DNA of 9,693 nt from an uncultured Candidatus Saccharibacteria bacterium (GCA_946478995.1 CAMLDK010000028.1:1-9693), one strand, 5' to 3'; shown: positions 1 through 7,197, counted from the first letter of the stretch. Notes: generated from the letters alone by a model not told the origin. Numbers and translations: made by a program.

Positions 1-498
1 GGCGGGATCGATTACGAACATCTAAAAGATCGTGATATCCCCAAGCTTCGCCGCAAAATCGGCGTGGTATTCCAGGATTTTAAGCTATTGCCGAATAAGA
101 CGGTTTTTGAAAACGTAGCTTTTGCGCTGGAAATAGCTGGAATGAGCAATAAAGAAATAAAATATACCGTACCTAAAGTACTTAATATAGTAGGTCTGAA
201 AGGCAAGCAGAAAAGCTACCCCCGGGAACTTTCCGGCGGCGAGATGCAGAGGGTCGCTATAGCAAGGGCGGTAGTCCGCCAGCCCAAGATATTAATAGCA
301 GACGAGCCAACCGGGAATCTGGACCCTAAGCATGCCTGGGATGTTATAAAAGTTTTGGAAAAGATCAATAAATACGGTACTACGGTGCTTTTAACTACTC
401 ATAACCAAGAGATAGTCAATCGTCTTAAACGAAGAGTGATTACCATTGACGACGGAAGGATACAAAGCGACCGGGCGCGAGGAGGATATTCGGCCTGA
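1..498 (+). CDS. ftsE: Cell-division ABC transporter ATP-binding protein FtsE (5' truncated)
   Basis: This is the ATPase of the FtsEX complex, a type VII (mechanotransmission) ABC system that couples cytoplasmic ATP hydrolysis to activation of peptidoglycan hydrolases outside the membrane. The frame is open from base 1, so the N-terminus with the Walker A motif lies upstream. About 165 residues are present, against roughly 220-230 for the family. Visible motifs in order are the Q-loop (VFQDF, Gln codon at 73-75), the ABC signature LSGGEMQRVAIARA (from base 229), Walker B ILIADEP with D-E at 301-306, the D-loop region GNLDP, and the H-loop His in TTHN at 400-402. All key residues of this half are intact. 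An ATG at 64 is internal to the Q-loop segment and is not the start. The TGA stop shares its last base with the ftsX ATG, which suggests translational coupling. FtsE is preferred over LolD/MacB-type relatives because of the FtsX neighbour. Confidence 0.95.
   Translation, partial: GGIDYEHLKDRDIPKLRRKIGVVFQDFKLLPNKTVFENVAFALEIAGMSNKEIKYTVPKVLNIVGLKGKQKSYPRELSGGEMQRVAIARAVVRQPKILIADEPTGNLDPKHAWDVIKVLEKINKYGTTVLLTTHNQEIVNRLKRRVITIDDGRIQSDRARGGYSA
480..485 (+). promoter_or_regulatory. Ribosome binding site of ftsX
   Basis: AGGAGG lies inside the 3' end of ftsE, 12 bases before the ATG at 498. The spacing is slightly long. A second in-frame ATG at 510 would be even further away, so the start overlapping the ftsE stop is preferred. 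Confidence 0.6.
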
Positions 499-1472
499 TG
501 AAGCGCAAAATGATTACTTTCTATAGGGTGATCCGTACCGGCTGTATAAATTTTGTGCGCAATTTTACACTAAGCGTGGCTGCCACGGCCGTCATGGTCA
601 TTACCTTAACTATCGTGCTTTTTGCCGTTATAGCGAACGCCACTTTCAACAATACGATCAAAGATATCAACAGTAAGATCGACATATCCATCTACTTAAA
701 GGACTCGGTAACTGACGAGCAAAGAGATAAGTTTATTGCCGAGCTAAGCGGGCTGCCAAACGTCGAGTCCATCGAATATCTATCCAAAGACCAGGTACTT
801 GAACAATACAGGGAAGACAACAAGGATAATATCGACTTGCTTTTAGCGATCTCCCAGACCGATAATCCATTGCCGGCTACGATAAAGATTGACCCGCTGG
901 ATCCGGGTAATAACGAAGAAATCAAAAAAGTCGTTGAAAATGAGCAGAATAAGCAGCTTCAATCCGATGAAACATCATATTCCGGTGACCGCAAAGAAGC
1001 GATAGATAAGATTACCCATGCTACATCGGTGCTTCAAAGGGCGGTGCTGATAGGCATAATCGTATTCGGTGTCATCTCGATGCTGATAATCTTCAACACT
1101 ATCCAAATGGCAATATTTAACCGCAGGGAAGAGCTAAGGATCATGAGGCTGCTCGGAGCGACCCCATGGTATATCCGCGGACCTTTTATAGTTGAGACGA
1201 TGGTCTATGGCGTCATCTCGGCAATTATTTCCATAATGCTTGGCAACTCTTTATTTACTATTCAAACCCAGGCTTTTGAAGCCAATAGTCTGGGGCTGCT
1301 TGACATGACTTACGCCAGCGAATATTTTGCCGCTAATTTTTGGAAATTCTTTGCCGGCCTGCTTGTCGCAGGCGTGGTCATAGGCGCGCTATCCGCTTTG
1401 ATCGCCACAAAAAGATATTTGAAAATGTCCAATCCTACCGGGGGAGTGGACTTCCGGTTGTTCAGAAAGTAA
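498..1472 (+). CDS. ftsX: Cell-division permease FtsX
   Basis: This is the membrane partner of FtsE. The 324-residue protein has the FtsX layout: a short cytoplasmic N-terminus, TM1 at about residues 24-46, a large extracytoplasmic loop at about 50-180, and three more helices at about 182-207, 230-252 and 285-307. The loop contains the family pattern of ISIYLKD, LPNVESIEYLSKDQ and NPLPATIKI. Between TM2 and TM3 is the cytoplasmic coupling segment FNRREELRIMRLLGATPWYIRGPF, typical of FtsX/MacB-type permeases. The start follows an AGGAGG ribosome site at 480-485 and overlaps the ftsE stop. The loop is the surface known in other bacteria to bind coiled-coil hydrolases such as PcsB, CwlO, RipC or EnvC. 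The next gene encodes such a protein. The length is ordinary for the Gram-positive type of FtsX and no motif is damaged. Confidence 0.95.
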   Translation: MKRKMITFYRVIRTGCINFVRNFTLSVAATAVMVITLTIVLFAVIANATFNNTIKDINSKIDISIYLKDSVTDEQRDKFIAELSGLPNVESIEYLSKDQVLEQYREDNKDNIDLLLAISQTDNPLPATIKIDPLDPGNNEEIKKVVENEQNKQLQSDETSYSGDRKEAIDKITHATSVLQRAVLIGIIVFGVISMLIIFNTIQMAIFNRREELRIMRLLGATPWYIRGPFIVETMVYGVISAIISIMLGNSLFTIQTQAFEANSLGLLDMTYASEYFAANFWKFFAGLLVAGVVIGALSALIATKRYLKMSNPTGGVDFRLFRK

Positions 1473-1560
1473 ACATTCTGTTAATATATACATAAGCGTA
1501 ATTTTACAGCCTACAATCCTTATCGATTGCGCGATACCCTAAACAAAGATCTCACAAGAA

Positions 1561-1619
1561 AATAAAGTCGCATCCAGCTCAAGAGAATAAAGTGATGTAG
1601 CTTGTTAGCCTAATAAAGT
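1561..1619 (+). repeat. Three spaced direct repeats AATAAAGT upstream of the CHAP-gene promoter
   Basis: The identical octamer AATAAAGT occurs at 1561-1568, 1586-1593 and 1612-1619, with periods of 25 and 26 bases. The last copy ends 12 bases before the -35 hexamer of the promoter at 1632. The first two copies also share flanking similarity: GA-A or GA-G immediately before, and an AT..AGCT block shortly after. The only other copy of the octamer I noticed is inside the S41 gene at 4565-4572. A regulator binding site is a plausible reading but not shown. The rest of the 1473-1658 spacer contains no coding frame or convincing hairpin that I can see. Confidence 0.5.
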
Positions 1620-1631
1620 ATCAAAAACATC

Positions 1632-1660
1632 TTGAACCAGTAAGGAGGTTATGCTATAAT
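1632..1660 (+). promoter_or_regulatory. Near-consensus sigma70-type promoter with extended -10 for the CHAP gene
   Basis: TTGAAC (1632-1637) is followed by a 17-base spacer and TATAAT (1655-1660). TGC directly precedes the -10, giving the extended TGn element. This is the best promoter in the window. The expected transcription start is about 1666-1668, downstream of the SD-served ATG at 1659. The promoter would therefore make an mRNA that lacks that ATG. Confidence 0.65.
1642..1648 (+). promoter_or_regulatory. Shine-Dalgarno AAGGAGG for the ATG at 1659
   Basis: AAGGAGG lies 10 bases before the ATG at 1659, an ideal arrangement. It sits in the spacer of the promoter at 1632-1660, so it can only work on transcripts that begin further upstream, such as read-through from ftsEX. 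Confidence 0.5.
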
Positions 1661-2864
1661 GTTATCTGTTAATTCAAAAACAAAAAGAATCAAAACAAAA
1701 ATGGCGAAAAAGAAGAATTCAAACCATATAAGTCTTTTCAGCAAACAGGGGTTTGCCGCTTTTACATTTCTCGTAGCTGTAGTCGTAGGGCTGTCGAGTT
1801 TTTCTTTGGTGAAAGCAGATGAGTACGACGCTAAAATAAAAAAACTTGAACAGCAGAACAATCAGAAGCAGGTAGTCTATGATGAGCTTGGAGCCGAAGC
1901 GAGCAACATAAAAGACGCTATAGGTAAGCTGCAAGCCGAGATTGATTCGAAGCAAGCTACTATCAGTAAATATCAAAAAGAAGTCCAGGTGCTGGAGCAA
2001 GAAATCGACGCCGCTCAAAAAGAGCTGGACGAACAAGAAAGAATTCTTGGCGAGATGATCAAGACTATGTATGTTGAAGGCGATATAACCACGCTTGAAA
2101 TGCTTGCGACCAGTAAGAATCTTAGCGATTTCTTTGATAAGCAGCAGTATCGTGAGAGCGTCCGCAACAAGATAAAAGAAACGCTGGATAAGATTACCCA
2201 GCTGAAACTTGATTTAAGTACGAAAAAACAGAAAACCGAGAAACTGTTAAATGAGCAAAAAGCCTTGCAATCCGAGCTTTTAAAACAGCAGTCCAAGAAA
2301 AACCAGTTGCTTTCATTGACTGAAAGCCAGCGAAACACGGTTGAAAGCAATATGATCAGAAATAACAAGAAGATCGCCGAACTAAGAAGGCAGCAGGCTA
2401 TAGAAAACGCCAAGCATCAGTCCGGCGGCAGCATTGTAACGAAAGGCAAGTGCGGCGGCGGATATCCAGCCGATGCGATCAATAATTTTGGTGCGCACTG
2501 GGGGTGCAGGTATCCTCAGGACAACACAATAGATAACTGGGGCATGTATAACCGCGAGTGCGTAAGCTATACGGCTTGGAAGGTCTATGCCAGCGGCCGG
2601 CATATGCCATACTGGGGCGGACACGGAAATGCACATTTATGGGATGATAACGCACGGGCGGACGGCATTCCTGTCAGCAGAACGCCAAGGGCGGGTGACG
2701 TTGCCGTTGCTCACTGGGGCTCACTGGGACATGTCATGTATGTAGAGTCGGTTAATCCTAACGGTACGATAAATATCAGCCAGTACAATGCCGATTATAA
2801 CGGTACTTACTCAGAGGTATATGGGCTGTCTACTTCCGGACTGGTCTTCATACACTTCCGTTAA
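1659..2864 (+). CDS. Secreted coiled-coil CHAP-domain peptidoglycan hydrolase, PcsB-like, likely FtsEX partner
   Basis: This is a predicted wall hydrolase (amidase or endopeptidase; specificity cannot be read). From M1 at 1659 it has 401 residues. A basic N-terminus and hydrophobic stretch (about residues 33-50) end at LVKA/DE, a plausible signal-peptidase I site. A long Lys/Glu/Gln-rich coiled coil follows (about 53-250), then a CHAP domain (about 265-401). The candidate nucleophile is C301 in ECVSYTAW and the candidate His is H358 in GHVMYVE. The third position, 17 residues after His, is Q375, with N377 next but one. C265 and C283 could form a disulfide outside the cell. The layout matches PcsB, and the position just after ftsEX supports activation through FtsX. 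The start is ambiguous: ATG 1659 has a perfect SD, but the promoter overlaps it. ATG 1701 (residue 15) would give a more usual signal peptide of about 38 residues. Confidence 0.88.
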   Translation: MLSVNSKTKRIKTKMAKKKNSNHISLFSKQGFAAFTFLVAVVVGLSSFSLVKADEYDAKIKKLEQQNNQKQVVYDELGAEASNIKDAIGKLQAEIDSKQATISKYQKEVQVLEQEIDAAQKELDEQERILGEMIKTMYVEGDITTLEMLATSKNLSDFFDKQQYRESVRNKIKETLDKITQLKLDLSTKKQKTEKLLNEQKALQSELLKQQSKKNQLLSLTESQRNTVESNMIRNNKKIAELRRQQAIENAKHQSGGSIVTKGKCGGGYPADAINNFGAHWGCRYPQDNTIDNWGMYNRECVSYTAWKVYASGRHMPYWGGHGNAHLWDDNARADGIPVSRTPRAGDVAVAHWGSLGHVMYVESVNPNGTINISQYNADYNGTYSEVYGLSTSGLVFIHFR

Positions 2865-2884
2865 AGCAACTATCCTTCTTGGTG

Positions 2885-2890
2885 TACAAT
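2885..2890 (+). promoter_or_regulatory. Possible -10 element giving a near-leaderless FemAB mRNA
   Basis: TACAAT ends 10 bases before the GTG at 2901, so transcription would begin only a few bases before the start codon. The -35 is weak (TTAAAG at 2861-2866, spacing 18). No Shine-Dalgarno is visible before the GTG, consistent with leaderless translation, though read-through from the CHAP gene is also possible. Confidence 0.35.
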
Positions 2891-2900
2891 TATTAGCATT

Positions 2901-3845
2901 GTGACGAGACACTTTTTGCAGTCTGAGGCGTGGGCTGATTTTCAAAAAGCCCGAGGAAATGAAGTGTTCTTAGAGAAACAAAAAAATTGGAGTTTTATGG
3001 CTATTTTGGAAAATAGTTCAAGCCGCCTGGCCAAAGGGAAGAGGCTTTACGTACCTTATGGGCCGACAGCAGAAAACCTTGAAGCCCTAGATGAAGCCCT
3101 GCAAGCTCTGAGTGCAATAGCTAGTAATCATAAAGCCGGCTACATAAGAGTCGAGCCTCCAGGGAAATTTAGTGAAGAAGAATTAAAATCCAAATGCCTC
3201 ATTAGAGCCTCGCGCTTTTTCCAGCCCCCGCAGACATGGCAGATCGACCTGAAAAAGCCCAAGGATGAAATCTTAAAACATATGTCTTCGACAAACCGGA
3301 ACTTATTTAATACGGCCGCTAAAAAAGGGCTAAAATTTGAAATTAGCTATGATCTGAAAAATTTGGACAGTTTTCTTGGCATGATTCATAACGTTGCGGC
3401 CAGAACCGGTATAAAACCTCATTCGGACAGGTATTTCGAGCTTATGGCAAAAAGTTTGTTCCCAAAACGCTCGGCCGGCTTGGCATTTGGTTATTTAGGC
3501 CAAAAACCTATAGTAAGCGCACTATTTTTTGAGGATAAGCCGGCAAAAACCAGATACTATGCGCATGCCGGGTCGTTTGATGAAGCCAGAAAGATTCAAG
3601 CCAATTCACCCCTTTTGTCCTATTTGATCATGGATGCCAAAGAAAATGACATGGAAGTATTTGACTTTTATGGAGTATCAAAAGAAAGTGATATCGATCA
3701 CCGTTGGGCAGGATTCAGCAAATTCAAAAGATCGTTCGGCGGTTATGAAAAACAATTCAATGGCACTTGGGAGTTGCCGATAAATAAGCTAAACTATAAA
3801 ATCTTAAGCGTTAGCCGTAAATTGACTGGTAAAATAAAGAGATAA
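2901..3845 (+). CDS. FemAB/MurM-family peptidoglycan bridge aminoacyltransferase
   Basis: This family transfers amino acids from aminoacyl-tRNA to the stem peptide of lipid II or peptidoglycan to build interpeptide cross-bridges. It acts at the cytoplasmic membrane face. The 314-residue protein shows the family pattern throughout. The N-terminus reads HFLQSEAWADFQK. Residues around 130-150 contain SSTNRNLFNTAAKKG, matching the basic segment of the first GNAT-like domain. YYAHAGSFDEARK is followed by NSPLLSYLIMDAKEN, then FDFYGV at 254-259 and FKRSFGGYEKQFNG from residue 275. The coiled-coil insertion seen in FemA and MurM is not obvious, suggesting the short FemX-like form. The amino acid added cannot be predicted. 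The GTG start lacks an SD; I keep it because the FLQSEAW motif follows immediately. It lies 36 bases after the CHAP gene and 12 before the S41 gene, among wall-remodelling genes. Confidence 0.9.
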   Translation: MTRHFLQSEAWADFQKARGNEVFLEKQKNWSFMAILENSSSRLAKGKRLYVPYGPTAENLEALDEALQALSAIASNHKAGYIRVEPPGKFSEEELKSKCLIRASRFFQPPQTWQIDLKKPKDEILKHMSSTNRNLFNTAAKKGLKFEISYDLKNLDSFLGMIHNVAARTGIKPHSDRYFELMAKSLFPKRSAGLAFGYLGQKPIVSALFFEDKPAKTRYYAHAGSFDEARKIQANSPLLSYLIMDAKENDMEVFDFYGVSKESDIDHRWAGFSKFKRSFGGYEKQFNGTWELPINKLNYKILSVSRKLTGKIKR

Positions 3846-3851
3846 AGAGGG
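3846..3851 (+). promoter_or_regulatory. Ribosome binding site of the S41 peptidase
   Basis: AGAGGG lies 6 bases before the GTG at 3858 and directly after the FemAB stop. It supports the GTG start and co-transcription of the two genes. Confidence 0.55.
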
Positions 3852-3857
3852 AAAAAG

Positions 3858-5066
3858 GTGGACAGTACGCAAAAGAAAAAATTAAAAAAGATTCATCTGC
3901 TAAAAATTTTTGCTGGAGCATTCGTTATATTTTGGCTGGGATTCTATGCGTCCGATGCCGGGCTTATTAAAATTAATTTAGACGGTAGGAAAGATCCCCA
4001 AAACGGTGAGGGACTGCCAAAGCAATTAGACTACAAAGCCGTTGAAGAAATTTATTCCAAGCTAAAAGCTAATTTTGACGGAGAGCTTGATGCTAAGAAA
4101 CTGGAAGACGGCCTGCGCGAAGGACTGGTCAGGGCGGCAGGCGATCCTTACACCGAATTCCTGGACGAAAAGGCCAGCAAAGAATTCCAGGAGAACCTTA
4201 GCGGATCTTTCGAAGGCATAGGTGCCGAACTTGGCAAAAAAGATGAGTTGATAGTGATAGTATCGCCGATAGCCGGCTTTCCTGCGGAAAAAGCCGGTTT
4301 AAGGGCAAATGACGCTATCGTAGAGATCAACGGGGAACCGTCAGTCGACTTCAGCATTACGCAGGCAGTCGAAAAAATCCGCGGGCCGAAGGGGACGGAA
4401 GTCAAGCTGGGTATTATCAGGGACGGTAAGCGGCTTGATTTTAAGTTAACCCGGGACACCATATCCATACCGAGCGTAAAAACAGAAAAAGCGGACGGCA
4501 ACATAGGCGTCATAAAGGTCAGCCGTTTTAGCGAAGATACCGCCCAGCTGGTACGGGAAGCCGCAATAAAGTTTAAAAATGAAGATGTCAAAGGGATTAT
4601 TTTAGATCTCAGGGGTAACCCTGGCGGTCTTTTGAACGCTTCAGTAGAAGTCGGAAGTGTCTGGCTAGCCAAAGGGCAGACGGTTCTGCAAGAAAAGAAA
4701 GGCGAGGAGGTAGTAAAAACCTACTTTGCTGAAGGGAATCCTGTTTTAAACGGTGTTAAGACCGTAGTTCTGATCAATGAAGGAAGCGCCAGCGCCAGCG
4801 AAATCGTAGCGGGAGCGCTCAGTGACCACGGAGCAGCTCAGCTTGTAGGAGTGAAAAGTTTTGGCAAGGGCAGCGTACAAGAGGTAGACCAGCTGGATTT
4901 CGGCGGCATATTAAAAGTAACAATAGCCCGCTGGTATACGCCTAAAGGCATCAACATAGATAAAGACGGCATTAAGCCGGATAAAGAGGTGAAATTAACT
5001 CAAAAAGATATTGACCGGAAAAAAGATCCCCAGCTCGACGCAGCCACCCAAATAATTAAACGTTAA
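3858..5066 (+). CDS. C-terminal processing peptidase, S41 family (CtpA/Prc-like), membrane anchored
   Basis: This is a serine protease with a Ser/Lys dyad that trims or degrades extracytoplasmic proteins. The 402-residue protein begins with a Lys-rich segment and one hydrophobic helix (about residues 13-31), an uncleaved anchor or signal. An N-terminal helical domain containing GDPYTEFLDEK follows, then a PDZ domain at about 115-205 (GSFEGIGAEL, SPIAGFPAEKAGL, ANDAIVEINGE) and the S41 core. The core contains GVIKVSRF, GIILDLRGNPGG and GSASASEIVAGAL. S312 is the predicted nucleophile and K337 in FGKGSVQ the general base. Their 25-residue separation is the same as in E. coli Tsp. The WYTPKG and GIKPD motifs near the C-terminus are also present. 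The context suggests processing of wall or division proteins. In other bacteria Ctp/Prc proteases turn over wall hydrolases, so the upstream CHAP protein is a candidate substrate by inference only. Confidence 0.95.
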   Translation: MDSTQKKKLKKIHLLKIFAGAFVIFWLGFYASDAGLIKINLDGRKDPQNGEGLPKQLDYKAVEEIYSKLKANFDGELDAKKLEDGLREGLVRAAGDPYTEFLDEKASKEFQENLSGSFEGIGAELGKKDELIVIVSPIAGFPAEKAGLRANDAIVEINGEPSVDFSITQAVEKIRGPKGTEVKLGIIRDGKRLDFKLTRDTISIPSVKTEKADGNIGVIKVSRFSEDTAQLVREAAIKFKNEDVKGIILDLRGNPGGLLNASVEVGSVWLAKGQTVLQEKKGEEVVKTYFAEGNPVLNGVKTVVLINEGSASASEIVAGALSDHGAAQLVGVKSFGKGSVQEVDQLDFGGILKVTIARWYTPKGINIDKDGIKPDKEVKLTQKDIDRKKDPQLDAATQIIKR

Positions 5067-5146
5067 GTAAAACCCAAGTAAATTTTATTTAAAAAAGCAC
5101 ATATTACTAATAAACGCCTTGTAAGCCCTCCTTTTTTTAACAGATA

Positions 5147-5155
5147 TGTGATAAT
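5147..5155 (+). promoter_or_regulatory. Extended -10 promoter element upstream of pyrG
   Basis: TGTGATAAT gives a TGn extension followed by GATAAT (5150-5155). No good -35 lies at 16-18 bases. An overlapping TATAGT follows at 5155-5160. Transcription from here would leave a leader of about 30 bases with a purine-rich ribosome site (AAGAGGGAG, 5172-5180) before the GTG at 5193. The rest of the 5067-5192 gap is AT-rich, with a T-run at 5131-5138 that lacks a hairpin. Confidence 0.4.
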
Positions 5156-5192
5156 ATAGTTTGTATATTTTAAGAGGGAGAGAGTATTAGCG

Positions 5193-6776
5193 GTGGCTAA
5201 GCCGACGAAGTATATTTTTGTTACAGGCGGAGTACTTTCCGGGATCGGAAAGGGTATAACGGCCGCCTCGATCGGAAATATTCTTAAAGCCCGCGGAATC
5301 TCTGTTAACATCCAAAAATGCGACCCTTATCTGAATGTCGATGCCGGCACGCTTAACCCGGGTGAACACGGCGAATGTTTTGTAACCATAGACGGTGCCG
5401 AAACAGATCTTGACCTGGGCCACTACGAAAGATTCCTGGACATAAGGCTGGATAAAAGAAGCAGCCTGATGAGCGGCTATCTATTGCAACAGCTTATATC
5501 CAACGAAAGGGCTGGAAAATTCCTGGGGAAAACAGTTCAGGTCATCCCTCATTTCACTAACGCCATACAGCAGAAGATTATTGAAGCTGGAGACGGTTTT
5601 GACGTCCATATCGTAGAAATAGGCGGTACGGTAGGAGATTATGAAAGCCCGGCTTTCATAGAAGCTATAAGAGAAATGGGACTGAAGCTGGGCAAAGAAA
5701 ATTGCCTGTATGTCCATGTAGTTTATCTGCCGTTTTTAGGTACCAGTAAAGAAATCAAGACCAAGCCCGCCCAAAATGCCGTAAGGGATCTTAGGGGAGC
5801 CGGGATCGTGCCGGATGTGCTAGTAGCTAGAAGTGAATTTGAAGCATCAGAAGAAGTGCTGCAGAAGCTAAGTCTCTATGCCGGAGTAGCCCGGGAAGCG
5901 TTAGTCCAGCTGCCGAATGCAAAAACAATTTACGAAGTACCTCTTACCCTGGAGAAGACCGGCATAGGCGATTATATAGCCGGACGTCTGTCCGTCGGCA
6001 AGAAGCCGGACTTATCGGAATGGAAAAAGATGGTTGATAACGCCCTGAACCGTTGGGATAAGAAAGTAAGCGTGGCGGTTGTTGCGAAGTATCTCGATAA
6101 TCAGGATACTTATATATCGGTTTTTGAAGCATTAAAATCTGCGGCTTGGGCCAATAAGACCGAGCTGGAAATACATTGGGTGGATGCCGAAAGCCCAGAG
6201 GCAATTTCTTCCTTTGATAAATATGACGGTTTGCTGATTCCCGGCGGTTTCGGCGGACGGGGAATAGAAGGTAAGATTGCCGCCGCGCAATACGCCCTTA
6301 AGCATAAAAAGCCTTATCTCGGTCTCTGTTTAGGGTTGCAGGTAGGTGTCATAGCAGCCGCTAGAAATGGCGGCTTAACCGACGCTAATTCAGCGGAGTT
6401 CGATAAATCCAGCAAAAACCTGGTGATTGATACGATGAGCGACCAGAAGGGCAAAGAAGAGACCGGTGGAACTATGCGGCTTGGCGATTACCCCTGCGTC
6501 ATAGAAAAGAACACATTAACAGAAAAACTTTACAAGCAAAAAGATATCCTGGAAAGACACAGGCACAGATATGAATGCTCGAACGAATACAGGGACCAGT
6601 ATGAGAAGTGGGGAATAAGGATAGCCGGCCACAGCCCCGATAAAAGACTCGTTGAAATAATAGAAGGTATAGATCATCCGTTTTTCGTAGCCAGCCAGTT
6701 CCATCCGGAATTTAATTCCCGGCCTAACCGTTCTCATCCGATGTTTGATGGCTTCATCAAATCCCTTGTAAATTAA
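5193..6776 (+). CDS. pyrG: CTP synthase (glutamine-hydrolysing)
   Basis: This enzyme makes CTP from UTP, ATP and glutamine in the cytosol, the last step of de novo pyrimidine nucleotide synthesis. The 527-residue protein has both domains. The N-terminal synthetase begins with KYIFVTGGVLSGIGKG, the P-loop with K20; most homologues read VVSSLGKG here. It continues with the conserved ETDLDLGHYERF and VEIGGTVGDYES segments. The C-terminal class I glutaminase has PGGFGGRG, GLCLGLQ with nucleophile C379, and HPEFNSRP with H504 and E506. All catalytic residues are intact and the length is slightly below the 545 of E. coli. The start is GTG with a purine-rich ribosome site 12 bases upstream. It appears to head a new transcription unit, with the response regulator gene 25 bases downstream. 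Confidence 0.98.
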   Translation: MAKPTKYIFVTGGVLSGIGKGITAASIGNILKARGISVNIQKCDPYLNVDAGTLNPGEHGECFVTIDGAETDLDLGHYERFLDIRLDKRSSLMSGYLLQQLISNERAGKFLGKTVQVIPHFTNAIQQKIIEAGDGFDVHIVEIGGTVGDYESPAFIEAIREMGLKLGKENCLYVHVVYLPFLGTSKEIKTKPAQNAVRDLRGAGIVPDVLVARSEFEASEEVLQKLSLYAGVAREALVQLPNAKTIYEVPLTLEKTGIGDYIAGRLSVGKKPDLSEWKKMVDNALNRWDKKVSVAVVAKYLDNQDTYISVFEALKSAAWANKTELEIHWVDAESPEAISSFDKYDGLLIPGGFGGRGIEGKIAAAQYALKHKKPYLGLCLGLQVGVIAAARNGGLTDANSAEFDKSSKNLVIDTMSDQKGKEETGGTMRLGDYPCVIEKNTLTEKLYKQKDILERHRHRYECSNEYRDQYEKWGIRIAGHSPDKRLVEIIEGIDHPFFVASQFHPEFNSRPNRSHPMFDGFIKSLVN

Positions 6777-6801
6777 AGTAGTTTGGAATAAGATTAATTA
6801 G

Positions 6802-7194
6802 ATGACCGATGAAAACAAAAACAATAAAAAAATCTTATTAGTTGAAGACGACGACAGGCTGGCAAGCGTATATGAGACGCGTTTGCAGTCAGAAGGCTTT
6901 ACGACCAAGCGCGTAGCTAATGGCGAAGATGCGCTGGCGATGGCGCTGCAGGTCAAGCCCGACCTGATCTTGCTTGACGTGATGATGCCGAAGGTAAGCG
7001 GATTTGATGTTCTTGATATCCTCAGAAATACGCCGGAAACCTCAAATATTAAGATAATCATGCTGACCGCGCTAAGTCAGGAAAGTGATAAACAGCGAGC
7101 TGTTTCTTTAGGAGTAGACGATTATTTGATCAAGTCCCAGGTGGTGATCGCCGACGTAGTTGACAGGGTTAAAAAACAGCTTAATCTAAGCTAA
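6802..7194 (+). CDS. Stand-alone receiver-domain response regulator
   Basis: This is a single CheY-like receiver of 130 residues with no output domain. It has the acidic cluster E15-D16-D17, the phosphoacceptor D59 in LILLDVMMP, the switch residue T89 in MLTA and the conserved K111. The residues after K111 are SQ rather than the usual Pro-Phe/Tyr/Trp, which may affect interactions. Such proteins signal by binding partners or shuttling phosphate. No histidine kinase is in the window, so the partner is unknown. It starts 25 bases after pyrG, probably co-transcribed, without a clear Shine-Dalgarno (only GGA at about 6785). A DNA-binding role cannot be claimed because no such domain is present. 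It ends convergently with rpmA, leaving three bases between the stops. Confidence 0.93.
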   Translation: MTDENKNNKKILLVEDDDRLASVYETRLQSEGFTTKRVANGEDALAMALQVKPDLILLDVMMPKVSGFDVLDILRNTPETSNIKIIMLTALSQESDKQRAVSLGVDDYLIKSQVVIADVVDRVKKQLNLS

Positions 7195-7197
7195 TAT

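Noticed and set aside
1473..1658. Structured RNA or riboswitch in the spacer after ftsX
   Set aside because: I could find no stable stem series; the only short inverted match (GCT/AGC around 1600) is too weak. Repeats and promoter explain the visible structure better.
1719..2413. Minus-strand open frames opposite the coiled-coil region
   Set aside because: They are hydrophobic, Ser/Phe/Leu-rich shadows produced by the Lys/Glu-rich codons of the coiled coil on the plus strand.
4148..4672. Long minus-strand open frame inside the S41 gene
   Set aside because: It is antisense to a fully conserved protease core, has no ribosome site, and its translation shows no recognisable domain.
4785..4802. 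Short tandem repeat AGCGCC in the S41 gene
   Set aside because: It simply encodes the conserved S-A-S-A-S catalytic motif of the protease.
5119..5140. T-run after CCCTCC between the S41 gene and pyrG as an intrinsic terminator
   Set aside because: No stable hairpin precedes the T-run; the only pairing is a three-base CTT/AAG stem.
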